In this document: piece after piece, positions 16,674 to 24,805 of the stretch
Layout of the letters: the number at the start of each line of letters is the position of its first letter
Position numbering within the stretch: the first letter of the stretch is position 1
Source of the DNA: Aidingimonas halophila
Lineage (GTDB): Bacteria; Pseudomonadota; Gammaproteobacteria; Pseudomonadales; Halomonadaceae
Length of the DNA: 64,000 nucleotides
Assembly (NCBI RefSeq): GCF_900106955.1
Contig: NZ_FNNI01000006.1
Location: 62,001 to 126,000, forward strand
Direction: 5' to 3'
Notes under the pieces: model-generated
What the model was told of the DNA's origin: nothing
The model's database searches: none
Seen by the model: only the letters and a program-made list of their open reading frames with translations
Position numbers and translations under genes: made by a program

Positions 16674-17417
16674 TTACATCAAACTTTCTTCCCAAAATCT
16701 AGCTTGATCATAATAATATTGATTTATCCTCTTTATCATATCATTACTCACAGAAACTCTAGACTCTCCTTTATTCAACACCTCATCCGTATCAAGAGTT
16801 ATTTTTTCACCTATAAAAAACGATAACTTCTCTTCACATTTTTGAGCATTACTAAACAAGTCTTCGTATGCAATTACGCAAACCTTATCTTCTCCGAAAG
16901 CTCTCACCAATCTATCATACACACCAGAATAGTTCGTACTTCTCCTACATTTCCTAGACTTATAATAAAAGTCTTTTAAAAAAAGTTTTAAATAGAAAAA
17001 CTTTTTCATCCTAACGGAATAATTTAAGTGACTCACCACCCTTTCTGCTGGATTTCGTGTGCACAGTACAAACTTCACCTCACCAATATTTTTCTTAATT
17101 TGCTCAATATGCTTATTTTTAATATCCATATAACTTGGAGAAAAATCTAAAAAAAATAGATCTACATCGTAATCATCTTTGTAATTCTTAAAGTAATTAG
17201 CGCGAAAAAACAATCCTATCAACTTTTGCACTTTCCGGGGAAGTTGTTTAAAGCCTCCCCTATCTACATTAGAAGAGTGTCTATATATATTCCAAAAGTC
17301 GACCTCTTTATTAATCGGCGTATTGAAATTATCAGATTTTTTTATCTGATGATAAAGCCAAGTAGTACCACACTTAGGGGCACCGACACATATTAAAGCT
17401 TTTGGAATTTCAGACAT
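16674..17417 (-). CDS. Carbohydrate sulfotransferase (PAPS-dependent)
   Basis: A 247-residue protein with a clear PAPS-binding 5' loop, CVGAPKCGTTWLYHQIKKS, and the 3'-phosphate motif CTRNPAERVVSHLNYSVR near residue 120, both of the heparan-sulfate/NodH type. LDFSPSYMD near residue 92 is also typical. It should sulfate a hydroxyl of a sugar in the repeat unit. The gene is AT-rich and lies between the polymerase and the UDP-sulfoquinovose synthase homologue, so this locus encodes two independent routes to sulfur-bearing sugars. It is more convincing as a glycan sulfotransferase than the one at 13586-14437. Confidence 0.88.
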   Translation of the reverse strand: MSEIPKALICVGAPKCGTTWLYHQIKKSDNFNTPINKEVDFWNIYRHSSNVDRGGFKQLPRKVQKLIGLFFRANYFKNYKDDYDVDLFFLDFSPSYMDIKNKHIEQIKKNIGEVKFVLCTRNPAERVVSHLNYSVRMKKFFYLKLFLKDFYYKSRKCRRSTNYSGVYDRLVRAFGEDKVCVIAYEDLFSNAQKCEEKLSFFIGEKITLDTDEVLNKGESRVSVSNDMIKRINQYYYDQARFWEESLM

Positions 17418-17501
17418 AATATCAACTATTTCAAAAAAATGCGGCCATACTTAATATGGCAACTTATTAAGCCTAGCCGCAAAAAAAATACTGTCTAGCT
17501 C

Positions 17502-18680
17502 TTAAGTAACCTTATTAGAGTTCCAATACGAGCGGCACGGTATAAGTTTTTCATTACAACGATATGAGTACCGTTCAGCTATTTCCGTTACTTCTTCTAG
17601 CAAACCTTGGCTTAGAGTCGTTGGGTTAAGCCCAAGTTTTAAAAACTGGTCATTTTTCACATGCAAATCATTTTCATCAGCTTCGTTTCTCGGATTATCT
17701 AGGTAATCGATTGAGACACCAGTCCTGTCCGCAATCATTTGAGCTAACTCACGAACTCTATGAGTTTCTGTCACTTGGTTATATATATGAACACGGTCTT
17801 TTGATTTTGGAGGATTTTCTAATGCAATCTGAATACACCGCACTGTATCTTGGATGTGAATAAATGCACGAGTTTGGCCGCCCGTTCCATGTACAGTGAG
17901 AGGGTAGTTAACAGCCGCTTGCATCAAAAATCTATTAAGAACCGTTCCATAGTCCCCATCGTAATCAAAGCGATTAATCAACCGTTCGTCTAACTTTGTT
18001 TCTTGAGTCTGTGTTCCCCAAACAATCCCTTGATGTAGATCAGTAACACGTACAGCATCATTTTTATTATAATACATGAACAGGAGTTGATCTTGAGTCT
18101 TTGTTAAATGATAAATACTTCCTGGATTAGGAGGATAAAGGATTTCATTCTCTAAAAGCTCCCCATTTTCTGCCTCAACCTTTACAGAAAGGTACCCTTC
18201 AGGGATTTTTACACCGGCAGTTCCATACCCATATACACCCATTGTCCCTAAATGAACGATATGTATATCTAATCCAGATTCGACGACAGCCGCAAGCAAG
18301 TTATTGGTTGCATTCAGGTTATTATCTACAGTATATCTCTTATGGGTGCTTGACTTCATTGAGTATGGTGCTGCGCGCTGTTCTGCAAAATGCACAACAG
18401 CATGAGGTTGCCATTCATTTATGAGGTCAAGCATCCTCTGGTAATTTTTTGCGACGTTAAAATTATAGAAATCAATGTTTTTTCCAGAAACTTCTTCCCA
18501 AGCTTTTAACCTTTCTCCCATTGGCTTAATAGGAGTCAGAGACTCACACTCTAGCTCATTGTCGATATTACGACGTGAAAGGTTATCAACAATCTTTACT
18601 TCATGCCCTTGCGCCGAAAGGTGCAACGCCGTTGGCCAACCGCAAAAGCCATCACCACCTAATATCAGTACTTTCATCAT
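17502..18680 (-). CDS. sqdB: UDP-sulfoquinovose synthase homologue (SQD1/SqdB family)
   Basis: A 392-residue short-chain dehydrogenase-like protein. It follows plant SQD1 and bacterial SqdB throughout: LGGDGFCGWPTALHLS, IVDNLSRRNID and SLTPI near the N-terminus; FAEQRAAPYSM near residue 97; LGTMGVYGYG; NPGSIYHLTKTQDQLLF with the Tyr and Lys; TDLHQGIVWG; and NRFLMQAAVNYPLTVHGTGG, GQTRAFIHIQDTVRCI. These carry the NAD site and the Thr-Tyr-Lys triad that converts UDP-glucose plus sulfite to UDP-sulfoquinovose. ATG codons at 18680 and 18677 are both possible. The AT-rich gene sits inside a glycan locus with no sulfolipid synthase (SqdX/SqdD) nearby, so the product is probably used for polysaccharide. 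Confidence 0.87.
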   Translation of the reverse strand: MMKVLILGGDGFCGWPTALHLSAQGHEVKIVDNLSRRNIDNELECESLTPIKPMGERLKAWEEVSGKNIDFYNFNVAKNYQRMLDLINEWQPHAVVHFAEQRAAPYSMKSSTHKRYTVDNNLNATNNLLAAVVESGLDIHIVHLGTMGVYGYGTAGVKIPEGYLSVKVEAENGELLENEILYPPNPGSIYHLTKTQDQLLFMYYNKNDAVRVTDLHQGIVWGTQTQETKLDERLINRFDYDGDYGTVLNRFLMQAAVNYPLTVHGTGGQTRAFIHIQDTVRCIQIALENPPKSKDRVHIYNQVTETHRVRELAQMIADRTGVSIDYLDNPRNEADENDLHVKNDQFLKLGLNPTTLSQGLLEEVTEIAERYSYRCNEKLIPCRSYWNSNKVT

Positions 18681-18925
18681 TCCTCCTTATACTTACTTTC
18701 CGTTAGACAAATAGATTTACGACTCGGAAGATATATCCATTGAATATCAAAATCGTTGATCACACTTTCAACATACCATCATTTATAAATTTCTTATCCA
18801 GAAGTGTTACCTTCATTCAAACACTTCTTTTCCTCGTCCCCAGTTTCTTATCAGCAACCATGAGTCATTCCACAATATTAATTACGATTCACGGAAAATT
18901 ATAATAATGTATTGCGAGGTTATTC
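18681..18925. other. AT-rich intergenic region between sqdB homologue and the epimerase
   Basis: 245 bp of low-GC sequence marking the right edge of the AT-rich island. I see no gene, no ops element and no clear terminator. A gap of this size inside a polysaccharide locus may hold a promoter for the 18680-to-14468 gene block. TATAAT-like tracts are too frequent here to choose one. Confidence 0.4.
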
Positions 18926-19945
18926 TTACTTAAAATGGCTGCAGTACCATTCCACAAATCTCGCCACTCCCTCTTTCACCGGCGTTCCGGGTTTATAACC
19001 TACCGCCTTCTCCAGTTCGGAAGAATCGGCATAGGTGTCCGGTACATCGCCGGGCTGTAGCGGGAGCAGGTCTTTCTTCGCGGTTTTGCCCAGCGCCTCT
19101 TCGATCGCTTCAATGTAGGCACTGAGCTTCACCGGGTTGTTGTTGCCGATGTTGAACACGCGGAACGGCGCATTGCTGGTGGCTGGGTCCGGGTTGTCGC
19201 TATCCCAGTCCGGGTTCGGCTCGGCAATGTGGTCACTGGCGCGAATCACGCCTTCCACGATGTCGTCCACGTAGGTGAAATCGCGGGTGTGGTTGCCGTG
19301 GTTGAACACCGGGATGGGCTCATCGTTGAGAATGTTCTGCGTGAACTTGAACAGTGCCATATCCGGCCTGCCCCAGGGGCCGTATACCGTGAAGAAACGC
19401 AGCCCGGTGGTCGGCAACCGGTAGAGATGGCTGTAGCTGTGCGCCATCATCTCGTTGGCTTTCTTGGTGGCGGCGTAGAACTGCAGCGGGTGGTTGACCC
19501 CCTCATGCTCGGAAAACGGCATCCTGGTGTTGGCGCCGTATATGCTGCTGGTACTGGCATACGTCAAGTGCGGTGCTTTGGCGTAGCGGCAGGCTTCCAG
19601 AATGTTGGTAAAGGCCACCAGGTTGCTTTCCACGTAGCTGTGCGGGTTCTCGATCGAATAACGCACCCCGGCCTGGGCGGCCAGATGAATTACCCGGTCG
19701 AACTGGTGATTCAGGAAGCACTCGTGCACCGCTTGCTGGTCGGCCAGATTGGCGCGGATGAACGTATACTCGCCGCTGCTCTGTTGCGCCGTTTCCTCGA
19801 GGATGGCCAGCCGCGCTTCCTTGAGGCTGACATCGTAGTAGTCGTTGACACTGTCGAAGCCGACGACGCTGTCGCCTCGTTCCAGGAGTTGTTTGGCGGT
19901 ATGGAAGCCGATGAAACCGGCATTGCCCGTCACGAGGATTTTCAT
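18926..19945 (-). CDS. UDP-glucuronate 4-epimerase
   Basis: A 339-residue extended SDR enzyme. It has the NAD motif [20 protein letters not shown], the long family insertion [30 protein letters not shown] and the catalytic [19 protein letters not shown], the pattern specific to UDP-glucuronate 4-epimerases (LspL/CapI/WbpP-like subgroup) rather than GalE. It converts UDP-glucuronate, supplied by Ugd, to UDP-galacturonate for the polysaccharide. GC is high, like the Wzz genes and unlike the AT-rich block that follows. It lies 64 bp downstream of the second Wzz gene. Confidence 0.92.
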   Translation of the reverse strand: MKILVTGNAGFIGFHTAKQLLERGDSVVGFDSVNDYYDVSLKEARLAILEETAQQSSGEYTFIRANLADQQAVHECFLNHQFDRVIHLAAQAGVRYSIENPHSYVESNLVAFTNILEACRYAKAPHLTYASTSSIYGANTRMPFSEHEGVNHPLQFYAATKKANEMMAHSYSHLYRLPTTGLRFFTVYGPWGRPDMALFKFTQNILNDEPIPVFNHGNHTRDFTYVDDIVEGVIRASDHIAEPNPDWDSDNPDPATSNAPFRVFNIGNNNPVKLSAYIEAIEEALGKTAKKDLLPLQPGDVPDTYADSSELEKAVGYKPGTPVKEGVARFVEWYCSHFK

Positions 19946-20009
19946 GGCATCAATACACCCAGTGTCAAGAGATTATCAGTAAGGTAACACTATTGTGGCG
20001 GTGTGACCG

Positions 20010-20774
20010 CTAGCGGTCGTCTTTCAGGCTGGCGCAAACCAGGCCGGCGAATTGGGCAAAGAAGGCTCCCATCACGGCCAGCATGCCGCCCAGCACGATG
20101 CCTAGCGCCAGAACCAGTGCGCGGCTCGTGCCTTGTTGGTTCAGGCTTCGTACCGCGGTTTGCGAGACTTCACCTTCGGTGAGTTCTTCCATCTGGGCTT
20201 CCAGATCGGAGACTCGCGCCATGGCGCTGGCCATCACTTCTGCCGCACTGTCACTGTCGGAGTTTTGCGCGGCTTCCAGTGCCTCGTTGGCGCTGGCCAG
20301 TTGCCGTTCCAGGGCGTCCTGCCGGCGCTCCGCGCTCTGCGCCTGACCTTCCTGGAGGCGGGAGAGCATGGCTTCATGCAGCGATTCGACCAGTGCCGCG
20401 TTGTCACTCTGTGCGTCCGAGGTGATCGTGACGAGCAGTGTCTCGCTCGGGTTATCGATTTGGGTATCGAAGGGCAGCCGTTCCAGGCCTTCGTTAGCGA
20501 TCAACTCGCGAGTGATCGGGCCCAGGTAGAGGTTGTTCGCCTTGGCGACCAGGGAATTCGGGTCTTCCAGCGGGGCGCCGGCGCCCTCTTCCGCCACGTT
20601 GTAGATCGAGGTGTACCGGTAGGTGGTGGGCAACATGAGTGCATAAGCTACTGCCCCCAGCACGACGACCAGGAAAATGGCCGTCATCAGTTTCCAGCGT
20701 TTGATCAGAATCTTGGCCAGGTCGACCAGGGAAATTTCGTCGTCGTAGGTACGGGAATCCTGTGGGGTGGTCAT
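20010..20774 (-). CDS. Wzz/LPS chain-length determinant domain protein (second in locus)
   Basis: A 254-residue polysaccharide co-polymerase: cytoplasmic N-terminus with DEISLVDLAKILIKRWKLM, a first membrane helix (about residues 35-55), a periplasmic region with coiled-coil helices rich in Ala, Glu and Gln, and a second membrane helix near residues 222-245. It sets polymer chain length by binding the Wzy polymerase. It lacks the C-terminal tyrosine kinase of Wzc-type proteins. It is similar in layout to the neighbour at 20989-21738 but only moderately alike in the periplasmic part. It is preceded by its own ops element. Confidence 0.88.
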   Translation of the reverse strand: MTTPQDSRTYDDEISLVDLAKILIKRWKLMTAIFLVVVLGAVAYALMLPTTYRYTSIYNVAEEGAGAPLEDPNSLVAKANNLYLGPITRELIANEGLERLPFDTQIDNPSETLLVTITSDAQSDNAALVESLHEAMLSRLQEGQAQSAERRQDALERQLASANEALEAAQNSDSDSAAEVMASAMARVSDLEAQMEELTEGEVSQTAVRSLNQQGTSRALVLALGIVLGGMLAVMGAFFAQFAGLVCASLKDDR

Positions 20775-20809
20775 TCTGTCATTCCGTGATGAGTACTGAG
20801 AAATTCGGG

Positions 20810-20821
20810 CACGCTACCGCC
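20810..20821 (-). promoter_or_regulatory. ops/JUMPstart element upstream of the second Wzz gene
   Basis: On the minus strand this reads GGCGGTAGCGTG, identical to the ops core at which RfaH is loaded on paused RNA polymerase. It is preceded by CCCGGAACAATC, shared with the other copy at 21817-21828, and by GCCAGGG as in JUMPstart sequences. It lies about 36 bp before the start of the Wzz gene. Confidence 0.85.
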
Positions 20822-20988
20822 GGGAGATTGTTCCGGGTGACGTCTCCATGCCCTGGCAAGCGATATCGCTACGGCCATTGCCTGCCGTAGTCGTTAGTGC
20901 AAAGTGGCATTCTAGTGAGTCGCCCGGCCCGGTTACACTGGCGGCACGTATAAGATTTGTGTCATCCATGTCGCCGGTAAGAGACATA

Positions 20989-21738
20989 TCAATTTGATTC
21001 CTCTCGCAAACTGGCGCGAACCGCCATCATGAAGTGCCGGAGGAAGGCTGCCATCACTGCCATGATCATGCCCAGCACCACCGCCAGGCCGATCACCAAC
21101 CCGGCCGAGGCGCCCTGGGCTTCCAGGCTGCGCGAGGCGACCTGGGAGATGTTTCCTTCGGTCAGGGACGAGAGGCGGTTGTCGTACTCGCGGGCGGCTT
21201 CCGTGAGTCGTTCATCGGCAATGCCGGTTTCACTGATGGCGGTTTGTATGCCCTCCAGCCGTGTTTGCAGGCTGTTTCGAGTGCGCTCCACCAAGGCCTG
21301 CTGGCTTTCGGCCACGGCCTCGAATACCTGTTGGTGCAGGCTTTCGATGGCCTCGGCGTTCGCCTCGGCGGACTGGGTGGTCAATGAGATCAGGCGCGTG
21401 CCCTCTACGTAGTTGGCGCGTATCTCGAAAGGCAATGTGTCCAGCCCTTCGTTCTCGAGGTAGGTGCGCACTTCCGCCGGCAGCGTTTGGGTTCGCAGGC
21501 GCGTGAGCACGGCGTTGGGGTCCTCGAGTCCGGCGATATCACCCTCGTCATCCTCGACTTCGGCAATGTCGTACAGCGAGGTGTAAGTATAGGTGTCGGG
21601 CTGAAACACGAGATAGACCACGGCCAGCAATATAACGGCGAGAAACACGCCGAGCATGAGCTTCCATTGCCGGACGAGAATCAGGGCGAGATCAACCAGC
21701 GATATCTCATCGTCCGGCCGGCTGGTTTGATTGTTCAT
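20989..21738 (-). CDS. Wzz/LPS chain-length determinant domain protein (first in locus)
   Basis: A 249-residue co-polymerase with DEISLVDLALILVRQWKLM before the first membrane helix (about residues 32-52), an acidic periplasmic domain with helices containing ERTRNSLQTRLEGIQTAISE, and a C-terminal membrane helix (about 218-240). It should regulate chain length together with its paralogue downstream. I choose the ATG at 21738, which has a GGGGAAC site. The frame runs further upstream to 21819, but that segment overlaps the ops element and does not look like protein. First gene of the polysaccharide transcript. Confidence 0.87.
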   Translation of the reverse strand: MNNQTSRPDDEISLVDLALILVRQWKLMLGVFLAVILLAVVYLVFQPDTYTYTSLYDIAEVEDDEGDIAGLEDPNAVLTRLRTQTLPAEVRTYLENEGLDTLPFEIRANYVEGTRLISLTTQSAEANAEAIESLHQQVFEAVAESQQALVERTRNSLQTRLEGIQTAISETGIADERLTEAAREYDNRLSSLTEGNISQVASRSLEAQGASAGLVIGLAVVLGMIMAVMAAFLRHFMMAVRASLREESN

Positions 21739-21816
21739 CAAGTTCCCCACGGTATTGTTGTGTCTGCGAATCCAGAATGTTCTTTGGTTCGTGTGATTCG
21801 CTTTATTAATTATAAG

Positions 21817-21828
21817 CACGCTACCGCC
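21817..21828 (-). promoter_or_regulatory. ops/JUMPstart element in the leader of the polysaccharide operon
   Basis: Reads GGCGGTAGCGTG on the minus strand, a perfect ops core, about 80 bp upstream of the first Wzz start. The flanking sequence GGCCAGGG and CCCGGAACAATCCCC resembles the JUMPstart region and is repeated at the second site. RfaH recruited here would let RNA polymerase read through the long operon. Confidence 0.88.
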
Positions 21829-22340
21829 CGGGGATTGTTCCGGGCGTATTCCCTGGCCCGTTAACGCCGGTGCGGTGTATTACGACGAAAAGGCTTCAAG
21901 AGACGATAATGGCAGGCTTCACACACAAGCGTCCACTGCCATGTGCGGCGCAACATGGCCTTGCTCTTGGCGGGAATCTAGATTCCCATGGCATCCCTTA
22001 CCCTTGAGTCGTACGGCTGCTTTGGTGATGCAGCTCTTCATCGATGGGTGCGTAGGATACAGGGGGTTGGGGCGTGGTTGAAGCATTGACATGGAGGAGG
22101 GTCTGAATTACCCCCGGCAACAGCCTTTGCCGATAGTATGGAAGCGGGTTCAACCACGATGTGGAGCGGTAAGCCCGCGCCTTGGTGACACAGCCATCGC
22201 GACTAAAGTCGCTCCCACGAAAAACAGGGCCCATGCAGACTGAGCACGAACACGATGTGACCTGCAAGCGCCCTCCTGCCTGATATCAACATTCGCCATG
22301 CCTATGGCTGCAACCGGGGCACATGCCAGATAGACTATTT
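21829..22340. other. Promoter-side intergenic region between polysaccharide locus and hutC, with BIME-like palindromes
   Basis: No gene is supported here. It should contain the promoter of the leftward polysaccharide operon. Two REP-family units lie close together: an inverted-type unit around 22139-22163 (GGGTTCAACCACGATG) and a forward unit at 22195-22222 (CATCGCGACTAAAGTCGC, then TCCCACGAAA). Together they look like one BIME. Nothing else is recognisable. Confidence 0.6.
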
Positions 22341-22350
22341 TGTATAGACA
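22341..22350. promoter_or_regulatory. HutC box upstream of hutC (imperfect)
   Basis: TGTATAGACA, one mismatch from the perfect TGTATATACA palindromes at 24547 and 24771, 24 bp before the hutC ATG. Hut repressors of the HutC family bind TGTATA-type boxes and commonly control their own gene. This suggests autoregulation. Confidence 0.6.
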
Positions 22351-22374
22351 TTTTAGCAAAAGGACTCTCCGGAC

Positions 22375-23091
22375 ATGGCCACGACCCTTCCACACTATCT
22401 CCAGATACAGCATCACCTGCTGGAGAAGATACAAAGCGGTGAATGGCCGGCAAATCATCAGATTCCTGTCGAGGAGCAGTTGGCCAAGGATTTCGGCGTC
22501 AGTCGCATGACCGCTAACAAGGCGATCCGTGACCTCGTACAGCAAGGTTACCTAACTCGGCAAGCCGGACTTGGAACCTTTGTCACTGACCGCAAGGCAG
22601 AGTCTCCACTACTCGATGTCCATAATATTGCCGATGAGGTCCGTTCCAGGGGGCATGACTATCGCAATGACGTACTGACCCGGGAGGTCATCGCGGCGGA
22701 TGATGAAATCGCATTGCGTCTCGGCGTCCGGCTAGGCAGCCAAGTGTTCCATACATGTTTGGTTCACTACGAGAATGACACCCCCATCCAGTTAGAGAAT
22801 CGCTACGTCAACCCACGTTGGGTACCGGGTTATCTGGAAACCGACTTCAATCGACAAACTCCCAATGAAGTCCTGGTCGCTGCCTGCCCCATCAGCGACA
22901 TTGAACACATCGTTGAAGCCCTATTGGTGGATGCAGAAACGGCGGAATGGCTCGCTATCGATACCACGACACCCTGCCTGAGCATGATCCGGCGCACCTG
23001 GTCGGGTGAGCAGTTGATCAGCTATGCGCGGCTGATTCATCCGGGAGATCGTTACAAACTCCGTTCATCGGTACATCGGCCGGACGCCTAG
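22375..23091 (+). CDS. hutC: Histidine utilisation repressor, GntR/HutC family
   Basis: A 238-residue repressor. The N-terminal winged helix-turn-helix is visible (HHLLEKIQSGEWPANHQIPV, then EEQLAKDFGVSRMTANKAIR), followed by the UTRA effector domain (residues about 80-235) ending in YARLIHPGDRYKLRSSV, which is characteristic of HutC. Urocanate is the usual inducer. The neighbouring gene set (hutI, hutG, hutU, hutH) and the TGTATATACA boxes in their promoter region fit. It lies about 1.7 kb from hutI, with the YjiH-like gene in the opposite orientation between. Confidence 0.94.
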   Translation: MATTLPHYLQIQHHLLEKIQSGEWPANHQIPVEEQLAKDFGVSRMTANKAIRDLVQQGYLTRQAGLGTFVTDRKAESPLLDVHNIADEVRSRGHDYRNDVLTREVIAADDEIALRLGVRLGSQVFHTCLVHYENDTPIQLENRYVNPRWVPGYLETDFNRQTPNEVLVAACPISDIEHIVEALLVDAETAEWLAIDTTTPCLSMIRRTWSGEQLISYARLIHPGDRYKLRSSVHRPDA

Positions 23092-23168
23092 CCTGACAAG
23101 ACGCTAAAGCATGAGCGGCGAGATCGAACCTCCCAGGGGCTTTCACGCTTGACTGGGTATTGGCGAGA

Positions 23169-24491
23169 TCAGCCTGCCAGGGTCTGAACCAGATAGCCGG
23201 TCGGTACGGCCAGCAGCAGGCTCAGAGCGACCCGAATGAACCACACCAACAACATACGTCCCACGGAGAGGGGAATGCTGGTGGAGAGAATGCAGGGAAT
23301 CGAAGCCGAGAAAAACAGCACTGAGGAAACCGAAACGACGCCGGCGGCAAAGCGCGCTGCGAACTCGGCATCTGCCATCAGCAGGGCCGGAAGGAACATC
23401 TCGGCAAGCCCCGAAGCGGATGCCTGAGCGAGCGCCGCAGCATCACCCAGCCCCCAGACCGCCACAAAGGGGTAAAAAAGCCAGCCGAGCCACTCGAAGA
23501 GCGGCGTGTACTTGGCGGCTAACAGGCCAATCAAGCCAACAGACATGATCGATGGCAGGATGCTGATGGCCATCACCACTCCTTCCTTGAAGTTGAGCGC
23601 GACACTGCGGTGCAGACCGGGAGCCCGGGCGGCGACCTCCAGGCCGGTGTGCCAGGCGGTGGTGAGGCGTTTGCCGGACACCACCTCCGGCTCGCCATCC
23701 GCAGCGCTGTTGTCCATCCGCGAGAGCGGCGGCAGGCGCACGGTGATCGCAGTGACGATGAAGGTGATCAGCAGGGTCAGCCAGAAGTAGAGGTTCCACA
23801 CGCTCATCAAGTCGAGTGTTCTGGCCACGATAATCATGAAAGTGGCGGAGACCGTGGAGAAGCCGGTGGCGATGATGGCCGCCTCCCGCGCCGAATACTG
23901 GCCGGCCTGATAGACCCGGTTGGTGATCAGCAACCCAATGGAGTAGCTGCCCACGAAGGAAGCCACCGCATCGATGGCCGATCGCCCCGGGGTGCGCCAG
24001 ATTGGCCGCATTACCGGCTGCACCAGCACGCCGATCAATTCCAGCAAGCCATAGCTGATCAGCAGTGCCAGGAAGATGGCACCGATCGGTACGATCAATC
24101 CTACCGGGATCACCAGCTTATCGAACAGAAAAGGCAACATGTCCGGCTCATGCAGGAAGGCCGGCCCCCAACCGGTCAAGGCCATCAACGCCGCGGCGAC
24201 GCCACCCACCTTGAGTACGGTGAAAATGCGTTCAGTGAGACTGTGGTTCCAATAGCCCCGGATAACCGGATAGGCGGCGCCGGCCACGATCAACGTCAAC
24301 GCATAAAACCCACTGGCATGGCCCAGCAGATTACGCGCGCCGGTCACCATATGGTCGAGCAGGATGGTGGTTTCGCCACCGATATCGATTGGCACGAAGA
24401 ATATCAGGATGCCCAGGATGCTGGGCAGGAACAGTTTTAAAAGCGTCGCAGCACCATGCCGCTGCCTTGCAGGAGAGTCCGGGATATTCAT
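23169..24491 (-). CDS. YjiH-family nucleoside-recognition (Gate) domain membrane protein
   Basis: A 440-residue polytopic protein with about ten membrane segments and the Gate/nucleoside-recognition arrangement (VASFVGSYSIGLLITNRVYQ, GFSTVSATFMIIVARTLDLM). I place the start at the ATG at 24491, with AGAGG 8 bases upstream; the upstream extension is not protein-like. Its function is not established. The gene is transcribed away from hutI from a shared region with two HutC boxes. Association with the hut genes suggests a role in uptake or export during histidine use, which is inference. Confidence 0.82.
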   Translation of the reverse strand: MNIPDSPARQRHGAATLLKLFLPSILGILIFFVPIDIGGETTILLDHMVTGARNLLGHASGFYALTLIVAGAAYPVIRGYWNHSLTERIFTVLKVGGVAAALMALTGWGPAFLHEPDMLPFLFDKLVIPVGLIVPIGAIFLALLISYGLLELIGVLVQPVMRPIWRTPGRSAIDAVASFVGSYSIGLLITNRVYQAGQYSAREAAIIATGFSTVSATFMIIVARTLDLMSVWNLYFWLTLLITFIVTAITVRLPPLSRMDNSAADGEPEVVSGKRLTTAWHTGLEVAARAPGLHRSVALNFKEGVVMAISILPSIMSVGLIGLLAAKYTPLFEWLGWLFYPFVAVWGLGDAAALAQASASGLAEMFLPALLMADAEFAARFAAGVVSVSSVLFFSASIPCILSTSIPLSVGRMLLVWFIRVALSLLLAVPTGYLVQTLAG

Positions 24492-24546
24492 GAACACGCC
24501 TCTTGTCGTGCGGTGATTGAATCGAACAGGCTTTTCAGCCCCGATA

Positions 24547-24556
24547 TGTATATACA
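24547..24556. promoter_or_regulatory. HutC operator on the YjiH-like gene side
   Basis: TGTATATACA, a perfect 10-bp palindrome, 55 bp before the proposed start of the leftward membrane-protein gene. Identical to the box at 24771-24780. Confidence 0.72.
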
Positions 24557-24770
24557 ATAAAGTAAGCGATCGTGCGCTGCTCACCTAGCGACAGGGGCTA
24601 GACATTGGTCTAATCATCGAATGTCCGCCTACCGGCATCGTGCGCCAAGAAACTATATATCTTATTGTTTTTTATTATATTCAACTATCCTCACGGGTTT
24701 TCATCGGGCTTTGCTATCGAACGAACCTGAGTGACTCCGCCTTGACGCGGTCATGACGACTTGCCTTAAT

Positions 24771-24780
24771 TGTATATACA
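24771..24780. promoter_or_regulatory. HutC operator upstream of hutI
   Basis: TGTATATACA, a perfect palindrome, 25 bp before the hutI ATG, where a bound repressor would block transcription or early elongation. The two identical boxes, 224 bp apart, bracket the divergent promoter region, so looping or independent control of the two transcripts is possible. Confidence 0.75.
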
Positions 24781-24805
24781 TTAAGTTTTCCCGGAGGAGC
24801 CCTCC

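Noticed and set aside
17502-18680. Sulfolipid (SQDG) biosynthesis
   Set aside because: No SqdX, SqdC or SqdD homologue is in the window and all neighbours are polysaccharide genes.
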